A DNA stretch of 64,000 nucleotides, from the NCBI GenBank assembly GCA_021234155.1, contig JAJEKV010000011.1, forward strand, positions 23,014,416-23,078,415, read 5' to 3'. Made by a program: the position numbers and the translations under genes. The notes under the pieces are model-generated. The model was not told the DNA's origin and ran no database searches. It was given only the letters and a program-made list of their open reading frames with translations. This document shows, piece by piece, positions 16,671 to 31,769 of this stretch; position 1 is the stretch's first letter, and every line of letters starts with the position of its first letter. The DNA comes from Isoetes taiwanensis (lineage: Eukaryota; Streptophyta; Lycopodiopsida; Isoetales; Isoetaceae).

Positions 16671-16929
16671 GGTGGCCGCGCGATATTATTTGGCAATGCC
16701 GGATCTGGCGATGGTAATGGTTTTAGGGTATAGAATGAATATTAGTCTTTGCCACGTTAATTGCCAGCTCGCACAAAAAGTACATGAAGTAACACTTTGC
16801 TTCCCAAAACTTCGTTTGGCAATTGGCAAAATAGAGTATACGCTGGTTATTTTTGTGAACTTATTTAGAAGCTTATGTTTTTAAGTCCTAGTGCTGAAAT
16901 TGCATTTTGTAAAAGTTCAAGATTGTGAT
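16671..16929 (-). promoter_or_regulatory. UBP6 5' leader and promoter region
   Basis: Sequence directly upstream of the UBP6 start on the - strand. The ATG context is ACCATGCC. No TATA box stands out. The tandem array begins about 260 bases upstream, so the promoter is either short or includes repeat sequence. Confidence 0.4.
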
Positions 16930-18395
16930 GTGACTCCCAATACTATTACCCATGTTCTATGTCAGACACACACTACAAAATATGAGACTCGCATTCACCC
17001 ACTTTATTCTCATCGTCCCTTAGAACATATGATGATTCATTCTCAGACACGCACTATACAAGATTCATTCTCAGCATGCTTTGGCTATTCATTCTCAGAC
17101 ACACACTACACAAGTTTCATTCTCAACATCCGTATGACCTATTGTGATTCATTCTCAGACACACATAGAGTACACAAGATTAGACTCGCATCCCCATGGG
17201 CATATGACGATTCATTCTCAGACACACACTACACAAGATGAGAGTCGCACTCACCCACTTCATTTTAAGCATCCCGTAGAACATATGACGATTCATTCTC
17301 AGCACCCAATAGAATGTATGACATAGTATACGAGATGAGAGTCACATCCCTGTGATATGTAGCGATTCATTAAGATGGGAGTCGCATCCCTAGGATATAT
17401 GATGATTCATTCTCTGCCGTACACTACATAAAATGAGTGTCGAACTCATCCACTTCATTTTTAGCATTGAATCACTTCTTAGGAGATATGATGATTCATT
17501 TTCAGCCACACACTATACAAGATGAAGGCCACACTCATCCGCTTCATTTTTCGCATTCCTAAGGACATATAACGACTCATTCTCTGCACACAATACATAT
17601 GATAGAGTATACAAGATGAGAGTCGAATCCTAAGACATCCCTTAGGACATATGACAGAGCACACAAGATGAGAGTCACATCCTAGGACATATGACGATTT
17701 GTTCTCAGACACATACTACACGGGATAAGGGCCGCACTCACCCACTTCATTCTCAGCATTGCTTAAGACAAATGACAATTTTTCTCAGACACAGACTACA
17801 CAAGATGAGAGTCGAATCCTAGGACATCCCTTAGGACATATGGCCGAAGAGTCATAAGATGCTCCCACTTCTCCACAAGATGAGAGTCAAATCCTAAGAC
17901 ATCCCTTAACACATATGACAGAGTAAGCAAGATGAGAGTCGCATCCTACACCCAGTTCATTCTCAGCATTGCTTAGGACATATGATGATTCTTCTCATAC
18001 ACACACTAGAGAAGATGCGGCTCGCAATCACCCACTTCTCCACAAAATGAGAGTCGAATCCTAAGACATCCCTTAGGGCATATGGCGATTCAAGATGAAA
18101 TTAAGCATCCCACTTCTCCACAAGATGAGAGTCAAATCCTGAGACATCCCTTAGGACATATCACAGAGTACACAAGATGAGAGTCGCATCCTAGTCCTAG
18201 GACATATGATGATTTGTTCTCAGGCACACACCACACAGGATAAGGATCACACTCACCCACTTCATTCTCAGCATCGCTTACAGGATAATGGTCACACTCA
18301 CCCACTTCATTCTCAGCATCACTTAGGACGTATGACGATTCATTCTCAGACACAAATTACATAAGATGAGACTCGCAATCACCCACTTCTCCATC
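16930..18395. repeat. Degenerate tandem array, unit about 80 bp
   Basis: Blocks recur in the order GATGAGAGTCGCAC, CACCCACTTCATTCTCAGC, CTTAGGACATATGACGATTC, ATTCTCAGACACACACTAC, ACAAGATGAG. Two well-preserved neighbours (GACGATTC at about 17206 and 17288) give a spacing of about 82 bp, and about 18 complete or partial units fill the segment. Units lose or gain sub-blocks, so the array is old and rearranged. Open frames here simply read through the repeat. Confidence 0.85.
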
Positions 18396-19390
18396 TGATG
18401 ATGGCCAATGGATTTTGAACATTGGTCGGGTGCACGCCAACTCTAAGGTCTAACCAATAGACCACCACCACAGTTGTGCTATACTTGTCTATTTTTATTC
18501 ATTTATTTAGCACGCCCTCTGGGACCCAGATCCATAAGCAATATAGTACAATTATATGATGCCTTAGTCTCAAGCTCATAGCATATTAAATCAAGAGTTT
18601 CTTTTCGAAGCTCCCACCACTCTAAAATATAGCACCCAGGAGTGTTGGTTGCAAAGAAAGAAGCACAGGAAAATAATTTTAGCAATGCCATATTTTCCTT
18701 GTAAGGAAATATATCATACTCCAGAAAGGCATGTTGTTCACTTTCAATTTGAAATTCCCTACAACAAGGACAACAACCTGAGCTCACATGGTATACTTCC
18801 TCTACCCACTTCGATCTCTAGATAATAACTACATAACCTTGCCTGCAATATGAATATCCTTTTCTTCATTCCTATGTCTACATGCAAATAATCTTGTTTC
18901 ACATAAATCAGCATTGGATTCACTTTGCGCCTAGTGAAACTCCATCTTCGTAGGGTCCCCGTGGACCTCAAAATATCTATCTATCTATCCATCCAGCCAT
19001 CCATCCATCAATCCATCCATCCATCCCTCCCCCTCCCTCCCTCCCCCCCCTCTCTCTCTCTCTATTCATCGGTTGACACTAATGAATTGGTGACAAGATT
19101 GCGAAATTAGTTCTAGATGTTGCTCTTGTTTTGTCTCACCTTGAGAAAAATGAAGGGTTTGCCATGTAATAGTTGGTTCGATGCATCTTGTAGATCAAAA
19201 GAAGAGAGGCATTTAAAAGCGGGCAAGGGGAAAGATAGATAGAGATTAAAGAAAGAATATATGGCACTCTCGAAAATCGAAAAAAGAAAAGTATGTGTAC
19301 CTGCGAGCCGAGAAGGAGTTGATCCGGACACTATAGTAGATCCCAAAAAATGCGGAGCGAGCTTAAGCCTAAGATGAAGCAGGGGAGGCC
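18396..19390. other. Non-coding segment with an ATCT/CCAT microsatellite
   Basis: No gene supported. At about 18973-19066 a compound microsatellite runs (ATCT)n, (CCAT)n, (CCCT)n, (CT)n. The part from about 18500 to 18950 has a long open stretch on the - strand reading REFQIESEQHAFLEYDIFPYK, then a second frame, VNPMLIYVKQDYLHVDIGMK. These could be the C-terminal part of another decayed LINE, but I cannot confirm it. Confidence 0.4.
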
Positions 19391-23455
<4,065 letters not shown>

Positions 23456-23461
23456 ATCATA

Positions 23462-23618
<157 letters not shown>

Positions 23619-24530
23619 TTCCTATATGGATGTGAAGCATGGGGACCCGGGGAAAAGAATCGAAAAGATATAGAAAATTTTTTTCTTATCGGAATTAGGG
23701 GTTAAAATGCAGATACCTTATCCTATGATGTTAGCAGAAGCAGGAATGATGAATGTGGAGGCAGAGGCACTATATCAAATGCTGAAATATATGATGAAGA
23801 TAAATGACATGGAAGCAGAAAGGTTCCCAAGATTGGCTATGATACAAAGCAGTATTAAGGGATGGTATGCTGAAATTGTTAAATGGCTTAGTAAATGGGA
23901 TATGTGCTTAGATGATATGCCATCAGAAGTGTCAGAATTGTGCAGTTGGATATTTGTACATGTGCAACAAAAGCTCTGGAGGAATCCAAAAACCAAAATG
24001 TGCTACTATAAGGAGGAGATCAATCCAACGCTAACGGAAGCACCACATTTAGGTGAGAAATTATCATACCATAAGAGACATGTCATATGCAGGATGAGAT
24101 TGAGTTCACATCATTTGGGAGTGGAAATAGGGAGATGGGGTCATGTGCCCCATGAGGCACGCACATGTAAGGTTTGTGGGTCAGGAGATGTTGAAGATGA
24201 AGAACATGCCATCTTAAAATGTCCAGCCTACTCTAACATAAGATGCAGGTACTCCATACCAAAGGATATCACATTGGGATGCTTTTTTCATCTACCAAGC
24301 AAAGATATTAGTAACTATTTAGTGGATGTGTTGAAGAGGGTGATGTATATAAAAATTAAAATATCTATTGGATGTATATGAGGGAGAAGACGGGGTGAGA
24401 GACAAGTGAGGCTCATGAGAGCACACTAGGGGAGTGGATGGAGAAAATTGTAGGAATATTGATATGTCTTCACAGACTGATGGTCTCATAGGCGATGAAA
24501 TAAACATTTCATTTCATTTCATTTCATTTC
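23619..24530 (+). mobile_element. LINE remnant C (C-terminal domain and 3' end)
   Basis: The longest open LINE frame in the window (23707-24381, 224 residues), preceded by LYGCEAWGPGEKN in the adjoining frame. It covers the region after reverse transcriptase: GWYAEIVKWLSKWDM, then CRMRLSSHHLGVEIGRWG and CKVCGSGDVEDEEHAILKC, a CxxC..H..C zinc-binding motif, then AYSNIRCRYS. The 3' signature is CTGATGGTCTCATAGGCG at about 24478, followed by four ATTTC units and CT-rich sequence. Confidence 0.85.
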
Positions 24531-24579
24531 TCTCTCTCCCTCTCCCTCCCCTCTCCCTCCCCTCTCCTCTCCCTCTCCT

Positions 24580-24611
<32 letters not shown>

Positions 24612-24613
24612 CT
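24531..24613. repeat. CT/CCCT-rich microsatellite
   Basis: Imperfect CTCCC units becoming pure CT, directly after LINE C's ATTTC tail. Confidence 0.95.
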
Positions 24614-24769
24614 AGCATTGAAAGGGTTTAGGTGTTAGGAGACCTCACTGGGATCTTAACATCCCTAGGACCTTTGGCCTAGTATCCTTGTAGGGGGTGG
24701 TGCTCCTTGAAGAGGGAGCATCGTTATGTCTAAAGGATCTTTGGCTTTCTTTCTGACATTAAAAAAATA

Positions 24770-24770
<1 letters not shown>
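24614..24770 (+). mobile_element. Short 3' end of another LINE copy
   Basis: Ends TTTGGCTTTCTTTCTGACAT plus an A-run, which resembles LINE F's end (TTTTGGTCTTCGTAGACATT plus A's). It is again followed by a CT tract. Probably a severely 5'-truncated insertion; no coding sequence is visible. Confidence 0.45.

Positions 24771-24863
<93 letters not shown>
24771..24863. repeat. (CT)n microsatellite
   Basis: About 46 CT units, lying between a + strand LINE tail and a - strand LINE body. Confidence 0.97.
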
Positions 24864-24865
<2 letters not shown>

Positions 24866-25560
24866 GTCCAATAATTTCCCCAATATTATGTCCATTACCA
24901 AATCTTGTATACCAACATCATTATCTAGTAGTTCTGAAAGATCAATGCCCGACCCTTTTGACCAAGAAATAAGCTGTCGATACCACCCAATATATGTGTG
25001 ATTTGACTTTGATTCTAAAAGGGTTTGAAGAGGCAAGCGTGATTCATCCATATGCATCAATCTATATGAGTAAACAAGCATTTAATACGGTGCTTCAGTT
25101 TCAAGCAAGATCATACCTACTTCATCTAACATCAATCCATATGGCGTTTGAACTCACCTCCACCTCTTGTAATAAAAATCTTATTTTTTGTACTTTCTCA
25201 ATTTTAGCCCACTTATTCCTTGATAAACCTAACCTCCAAATTGGACATTTATACAATACCATTAGTTGCACCAGTATCCTATATATGAGTTTTTAGATGT
25301 ACTAATGCCTTGCATATTTTTCCACATACAAAGACATTATATAGAGGATGCAAGCCTCCAGTTATTCTTTCTTCTACCCCGACATCCCACTTATAATCAT
25401 TAATAACATCTACTCCAAGGTGCTTATATTGATGCACTTGTTCCAATTTTTGTCCTTCAACTCATAATTACCCGGAACAAGAAATTTTTTGGGAACTAAA
25501 ATTCGGAATGGTAACAGATGGGAATGGGACGACCAACATTGCAATTTTTTAAATTTAAAA
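24864..25560 (-). mobile_element. LINE remnant D (region after reverse transcriptase)
   Basis: Read on the - strand: YKHLGVDVINDYKWDVGVEE (approximate, about 25430-25360), RITGGLHPLYNVFVCGKICKA, then ESRLPLQTLLESKSNHTYIG and WYRQLISWSKGSGIDLSELL. These match the linker between reverse transcriptase and the C-terminal zinc finger in plant LINEs, as seen in copy C. Opposite in orientation to its neighbours and cut off at the CT tract. Confidence 0.7.
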
Positions 25561-25879
25561 ATGGATTTGGAGTTCCTTTATTGGAAGAACATCTTAGAAC
25601 ATTCAAAATAAAAAAATGTTTCAAGGCAACTGAGCTGCAAGCAAAAACATGTCTAGCTACTTCGTAACAATACTATTATAACTAGCATCTTTCGACTTAA
25701 AACATATTTCTTAAGTTCTAGTACATTGTCATTCACCAGCATCCATATGTGATTGTGATACTATCATATATAAATTATACTCGAATGCCTATGATGGTTT
25801 CTCCTTTAGAGCGCATTTTATGCAATGCAAAATAGTTGTTTTCACGTAGAGATTCATGATTGGTCACGGAAAGCCACTT

Positions 25880-27310
25880 GTTTCGGGCTTTGATAGAGCC
25901 TGTTTTACTGTATGTTTCTGAAGTATGGAGGACTAGCATTAGTGCTAGTGCTTGGGAGAGCTTGGAACGGGTGCAAAAGTCTTTTCTCACTTACAGGCTA
26001 AGAGTCAAAGCTATGGTGCCCTATGCTATTCTTTAACAAGGAACAAGTTTTTGGCCTCTTCAACATTCTATTATGGAGCACCTTCTCCACTATATCTGCA
26101 AGGTGCATATAGGTATCCTCTTCTCGCGCTTGCCATGGCTAAATCTCCTCAGTCTTTGAAACAATATTGGAAAGAGCATTGCAATACATGGTTTGCCCGT
26201 TGGTTTGTGCTGCAACACTGCGTGGTGCCTGTTAGTTCTGATCCCGAGCTTTTGGAATAATATCTCGATGGTCTGTGTGCAGTGCCTTGGCCCAAGTTAA
26301 AACTAATCATTATCATGCACAATATAAATCCCAATTTAGCACCAACCCACAAGCTTATTTGCCTGCTTTCTTATCCAGGAAAAGGTTTGTAGCTATTCCA
26401 TCAATTCACACAGGTCCCACAAGCTACAGATTGAGACAGGTAGATGGGAGCAGCCGCAATTGTCGTGAGAAGCGAGATTATGTACATGTTGTCAGTTACA
26501 TATTATTGAAGATAAAAACTATACTCTACTGAAATGTCTTGCTTTTGAGATGGTCAGGAATCATTATTTGACCTTAGCTTGCAAAGGTTACTCTTTGATA
26601 TTTCTAACTGTGTGTAGATTACAGAGGTGATCAGTATTTTGGATCTGATTAATTTCAGCCCTCTCAAGGATCTTGTGCTGGTAGAACCTTTTTGCTCATT
26701 CCTGGAGCATCCAAACTTGGATCAGAGTGTTCTCTAGTGCATTGGAAAGCTTACTCTATGATCTTTTCAATGGTGTGAATATTGAGAGGGGGTTGAATGG
26801 TTGGTTACTATTGTAGATTTGCTCCTCCTATTTCTTTGCAGCAGCAAGGGGACCCTTCTATGGTGTATATTAACCCATTTGCTAGCACATCAACACCTCA
26901 ATTAAAGCAGCCCAAGTCTGATCGGGTCACCCCTTCAAATCTTTAAGATCCACGAAAAAGAATAACAAATACAAAGGTGAGGTCCCTCGACATTTCAATA
27001 AAGATACTCATTATAAACAATAGATGTTGGGTAGGGCATTGCATTTTTACTCTCAACGAGACAAGCATTGTCCAACGTAGACTTCCACAGGTGTTGGTAG
27101 TGCAGATTGCGCAGATGAACCTCCAACATATGTTGGAGTTCAACACATGGTGCTTATATCAGAGGTTCAAGTTAGGTTGATGAAGGGGAGTAGATTGCTG
27201 AGGCATTGACTTCAGAAGAATTATCCAAGGTCCCTCATCCAAGTTGTCTTCCTCTAGACCGATTGGTCTCCGTGGACGATAAAAGTAACTTCCTTCCTTC
27301 CTTCCTTCCT
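25880..27310 (+). mobile_element. LINE remnant E (C-terminal domain and 3' end)
   Basis: Contains LIEPVLLYVSEVWRTSIS, SAWESLERVQKSFLTYRLRV, IETGRWEQPQLSREARLCTC (broken by one stop) and EDKNYTLLKCLAFEMVRNHY, the CxxC..H/Y..C finger region. The 3' end at about 27257 reads CCGATTGGTCTCCGTGGACG then ATAAAA, followed by TTCC repeats. Copy G has the same end almost exactly. Confidence 0.75.
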
Positions 27311-27779
27311 TCTATGTCAATTTTCTTTGAGAAGAATTAGAGAACAAGTTTTACATATGCAGCAATAAGAGATGGCACAATTTAGATGTGCATTGAGGCT
27401 TGAATTGGCAAAGTGTCATAATGACCTTGCAATGTCAGTAAAATTAATGCCAGACATGTAAAGCTTTGGGAAGCAATTGAGGGTGCAAAGTTGAAATTGA
27501 TGCTTGTCATATAAATGTGGAGCATCTAGTAGTTGATATAGGCAAGCAGAGGCAAGATTTATTCCACCATGTTTCTGATGTGTCTCCTAGTTGCAATATT
27601 CGCAAGAGAGCATTGGAAGAAAGCCTAGCTGCCAACTGATTAACCTTGCTAAGGAAATCAAAACATCTTGGTCCTAATGTGAGCTCCATGCCTAGTTCAT
27701 CCTCCCCATAATTTTGGCACTCTAATGTAACAGGTATTGCATCTATATCTGCTCAGAGGCGTAGGATAGGCACAACCGC

Positions 27780-29790
27780 AAGTTACACATGTTGCTGCTC
27801 TTGATGTTGTTGTTGTTGTTGCTGCGTCTATGGCTTAAACCTCTTCAGTTTACACTGCTCAGGCTTTAAATGTACCTTCCTAGAAAACGTGTCTTCGGTT
27901 GGTGTCTTGAAATTGTCGAGGTTTTCCTTGGCATAAAGGTGGATATCCTTCTGCTCATGGAAACATAGGAGCATTTCGTCAAAAGGCTTTCTCATTTCAC
28001 AAGCTATCATTACTTTTCATTGCTTAACGAATGCCATGGGCAGCGAGGCTGTGGCAAAGTTGCTTGCTATTTCAAGGATGTCTTTATTCCATATATCAGA
28101 TTTCATTAAATTGTGATAGATAAAATTGCCATATGGGGATCAAACTCTATTTGTATCAATGGTAATGCCATTTTTGTTGATGTCTGCTACTCTCCATCTA
28201 CGTCATCACCTTTCTATGAAGAATATGATGTAGATTGCAATGATCCTTATAGCGATCTTTATGATGATATCGCTCAATTCAAATAGTTAGGACATCTTAT
28301 TCTTCTTGGTAAATTCAATGCTTGCACTGCTGTAATGGAAGCTGCTCAGCTTATACTTGAGGATGCCCGTGACTCTTTATAGATATCTGCTAATGATACA
28401 ATTTTGCCACATTCATCACCTGATGCTAACAAACCTGTCTCGACATTTGGAAGGGAACCCATCCAATTGCGTGAAGTCTTTAGGTGGTAATTTATAATGG
28501 CTTAGAACAATGGACACACTCGAAAGGTATTACATACAGACAGGATAAGTAAGGATGTGGTACTACTGCTGTCAATTACATCATTTTCCAAGTGCAAGCC
28601 TCAGATCTCATTTCAGATTCTTGAGTTGGCACAAGGCACAGAGATCAAGAGATAAATTCCGATCACTACCCACTTTATTTGCCATTAAAGTGATGGCTTA
28701 CGCCTCTTGAACCCATTGTTATCCAAGCTCCTGCCTCTTGCATTGCTTGATTTATTCTAGATCTTTAGGATATGCACTGATATTAGCTCCTGCACGTGAA
28801 GGTATTTTGGATTATCCAACTCTTCAAGAACATAATGCTGCATTTGCGTACGCTTTACTTACTTTTGTTGTCTCCTGCTTTATAGACACGTTTCTGGTGT
28901 TGCTCATGCTAGTAAGAAATACTTTCCTAGCAATGCATGGTTTAATGTAGACTGCAAACAGCTTAAAAAACAATCTTGAATGATAATTTAACCAGATACA
29001 CATCAGAATGCCATCAAGATTTGTGTTGAAACACAAAAAGGCACGCGTTGTTGCTGAGCATCAGAAGTAAATGTTTGAATTGCTGCTATGGAAAGCCTCC
29101 TAACCTTTAAGGTTTACAAGCGAATTTGCTTAATTGGGGAGGGGGGAGTACTGCCCAATCATCACCGCTCTTTCAAACCAATATTTACATGAAGGATTGC
29201 CAAATTGAGCTACCAGTAAGCTCATATCAATTCACAAAACAGGCGATAAGAATGGGCAGAACATACTAGTGTATGTGATGTAGGACAGGCAGGCTTTTGT
29301 CCATGCCATTCTACGATAGACCATATTTTCACATTGCACATTCTTATTAAACATAGTCGAAGCTTTGAAACAAGACCTCTATACGTGCTTCGTGGATTTC
29401 ACTTCTGCTTTTGATACAGTAACTCACGAGCTTCTTTGACACCTTAAGATCTAAAAAATACAGTTTACCGGCTCTATGAAAGGGTCTTTGCTAAGTTTCC
29501 AGCATCATATACCCAAATCACTAGCAAATATTGGAGTACATTTGGCGCACTATATATCATCATGCAACTTATGTATAATGATGATGTTTTGCTTATGGCA
29601 CATACAACTGCTAGTATACAACAACATTTATATGCTCCTGCACAATTTTTCTGAGAATACAGGCCTGCGCATTAATCTCTAAAGACAAGCTCTTAATCTT
29701 CTCGGCATACTATTCCAACCATTGTATGGGTCTCATGACTTTTTGGTCTTCGTAGACATTAAAAATTCTAATCTATTCTATTCTTTTAGT
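27780..29790 (+). mobile_element. LINE remnant F (endonuclease plus part of reverse transcriptase)
   Basis: Shows an apurinic-endonuclease-like part: CINGNAIFVDVCYSPSTSSP, DPYSDLYDDIAQF and LGHLILLGKFNACTA (about 28290-28330), where the usual motif is LGDFNA, so the catalytic Asp is changed to Lys. NGLEQWTHSKGI-like sequence follows at about 28498. Reverse transcriptase appears at about 29385 (YVCFVDFTSAFDTVTHELL) and about 29575 (DDVLLMAHTTASIQQHLYAP). The 3' end TTTTGGTCTTCGTAGACATT is followed by TCTAT-type units. Internally deleted and frameshifted. Confidence 0.75.
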
Positions 29791-30139
29791 TCACAACTGG
29801 AAACATGCTATACAATTGTTGATAATCCTAGTTATAGTTGAATGTCCTATATTGAGCCATTACAACCAAGTTTATGCTTGTGCTTACCTTTCTAGCAATA
29901 TATCATGCATCTTAAACATGTTTAAAGCAGATTATATCCACATCATGGTCTTGAGCATCCATGTGTGATTTACTGATTGATTGCACCTAAAATCAAACAA
30001 TCGCACATACAAATTTGAATCAAACAAGAAAAAGAAGAGTACCTAAAGCAATAGAAATAAAATGAATAATGCAACAACAAGTTCACAAAAGTAATAGAAA
30101 ACCATTAGAAGAATGAAGAATATTGTAGCAAGTTGACAA

Positions 30140-30237
<98 letters not shown>

Positions 30238-31448
30238 AACAAAACATCTCAGAAGAAACAAATGCGACAATTACTTAATACTTACTAGACAAAGGCCTAG
30301 TTTCTTTTTTCTTTTACTTGGTTCCTTTCTTCTTCTATTGTATACAACAGTCACGATCTCAAGTGCTTTTTTATTGATAGCAGATAGTCTCGAGCTTACG
30401 TTGGGCAGTGGAAAAATCAAGCTTAGGACCTGCTATAGATACATTACTTCTTCATGTCTACAATGCCGCTCTAAATAACTCGCACTGTAATGCTCTAACA
30501 GATGCTCGCGATATAATGAAATGTAAAATATAGATGCTTGCTTGTTGTAATAGATGCGCAATGCAATGTAAATATATTTGCGATGCTAATACACAAGGGT
30601 GCAGGGACTTTCTTGGCGCAGAGGTTTTTTGGCAGAGACCATTAGAGGTGTTCTTCCTTTTTATCGAGAACTTGGTTCCCAAATAGTGGAAACTATTGAA
30701 ACTCAGTTCCTAGCAAAAGGCCATATGGAAACGTCCATAGGATAGAAGTTCTCAAAACGTCTGATCCCTGGGAACTAGTTCTAGAAGGGGAACCAAGTTT
30801 GGGACTTGGTTCCTGATAACTATGCTTCAAATATCATGCTTATTTACATCCTCTTACCTATTATCATGGCCTTAGGCTTACCCGATTTACCTTCATTTTA
30901 GTCTCAGGCAAAAGATTTTAATGCATTTAGCTATTCTGGAGTCCTCCTTTTGTTCTAGAAAGGAGGACAACATCCCCCATCATAAAGTAATGCCTAATGT
31001 TTTGTTTTGAACCTCAAAGCTCCTTCTCCTCTCTCCAGCCACAACTCTTGCTCATCAATAAATAGACCAAAGAGCATCGGAGAGAGAGACATCCTTGTTT
31101 AACTCCAACATTGCTTTCCACCTTACCATCACCTTCCATTGGGAAGGATAATTGAGCGATCATTTTTAAGCAAGGTGCTCTCTTTTGGAGTTCATATGAC
31201 ATATGCAGTTTTTTCAATCTCTTTATCAACTTTTTCCCCGACGCCTTATTGATATACAATTCACAAAGCAACAAAAGAATAAAATAAGATAAGATAAGAA
31301 GATAAGGAATTTTTATGTTCAACAAGACATCAGGGGCCATAGGGTGATAAAACTAAAACAAAACAAAATCAGAAGATAAAACCCCACAAACAAAGTTGCG
31401 TATTAAACGGGAGCAAATCATTGAAACGAGAGCAAAAGGAATATTCCT
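29791..31448. other. Non-coding, with a TAA microsatellite
   Basis: No gene. A (TAA)n tract lies at 30143-30235. Around 30690-30830 several copies of GGAACTTGGTTCC-like words appear (GAACTTGGTTCCC, GGAACCAAGTTTGGGACTTGG), a small inverted-repeat cluster. Confidence 0.6.
30143..30235. repeat. (TAA)n microsatellite
   Basis: About 31 uninterrupted AAT/TAA units. The poly-leucine frame on the other strand is an artefact. Confidence 0.97.
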
Positions 31449-31769
31449 CAAAGATTCCCTTTTTTTTTACAAAAAAGGGGGTAAAACGAGGTTTAAAAAA
31501 AGATGCATGAAATTCTATTTTGACCCCCAAATGACTAATTTTTTTTTTTTACTTGAAAAATTGACTTTTTAAAGTGTCACTTTTCTTAGCAAATAGAATG
31601 TTCTTAAAGTGCGTTTTAAAGAGAAACTCTAATTTCGGAGGATAAAATATTTAACAAAAAATTGAAGTAAAGTCATGGCTTGAAAGCTGTAGTATTCTCA
31701 AAATTTGAAGATAGAATCTTCATATTCACATACAAAATTCTGATCTTTTTTCTAAGACTTCGGTTATGT

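Noticed and set aside
16891-18353. Several 60-116 residue frames, and at first glance a CRISPR-like spaced repeat
   Set aside because: The whole segment is one degenerate tandem array. Units touch each other, there are no unique spacers, and the genome is a plant's.
30043-30270. Poly-leucine 'membrane' protein
   Set aside because: Pure translation of the TAA microsatellite.
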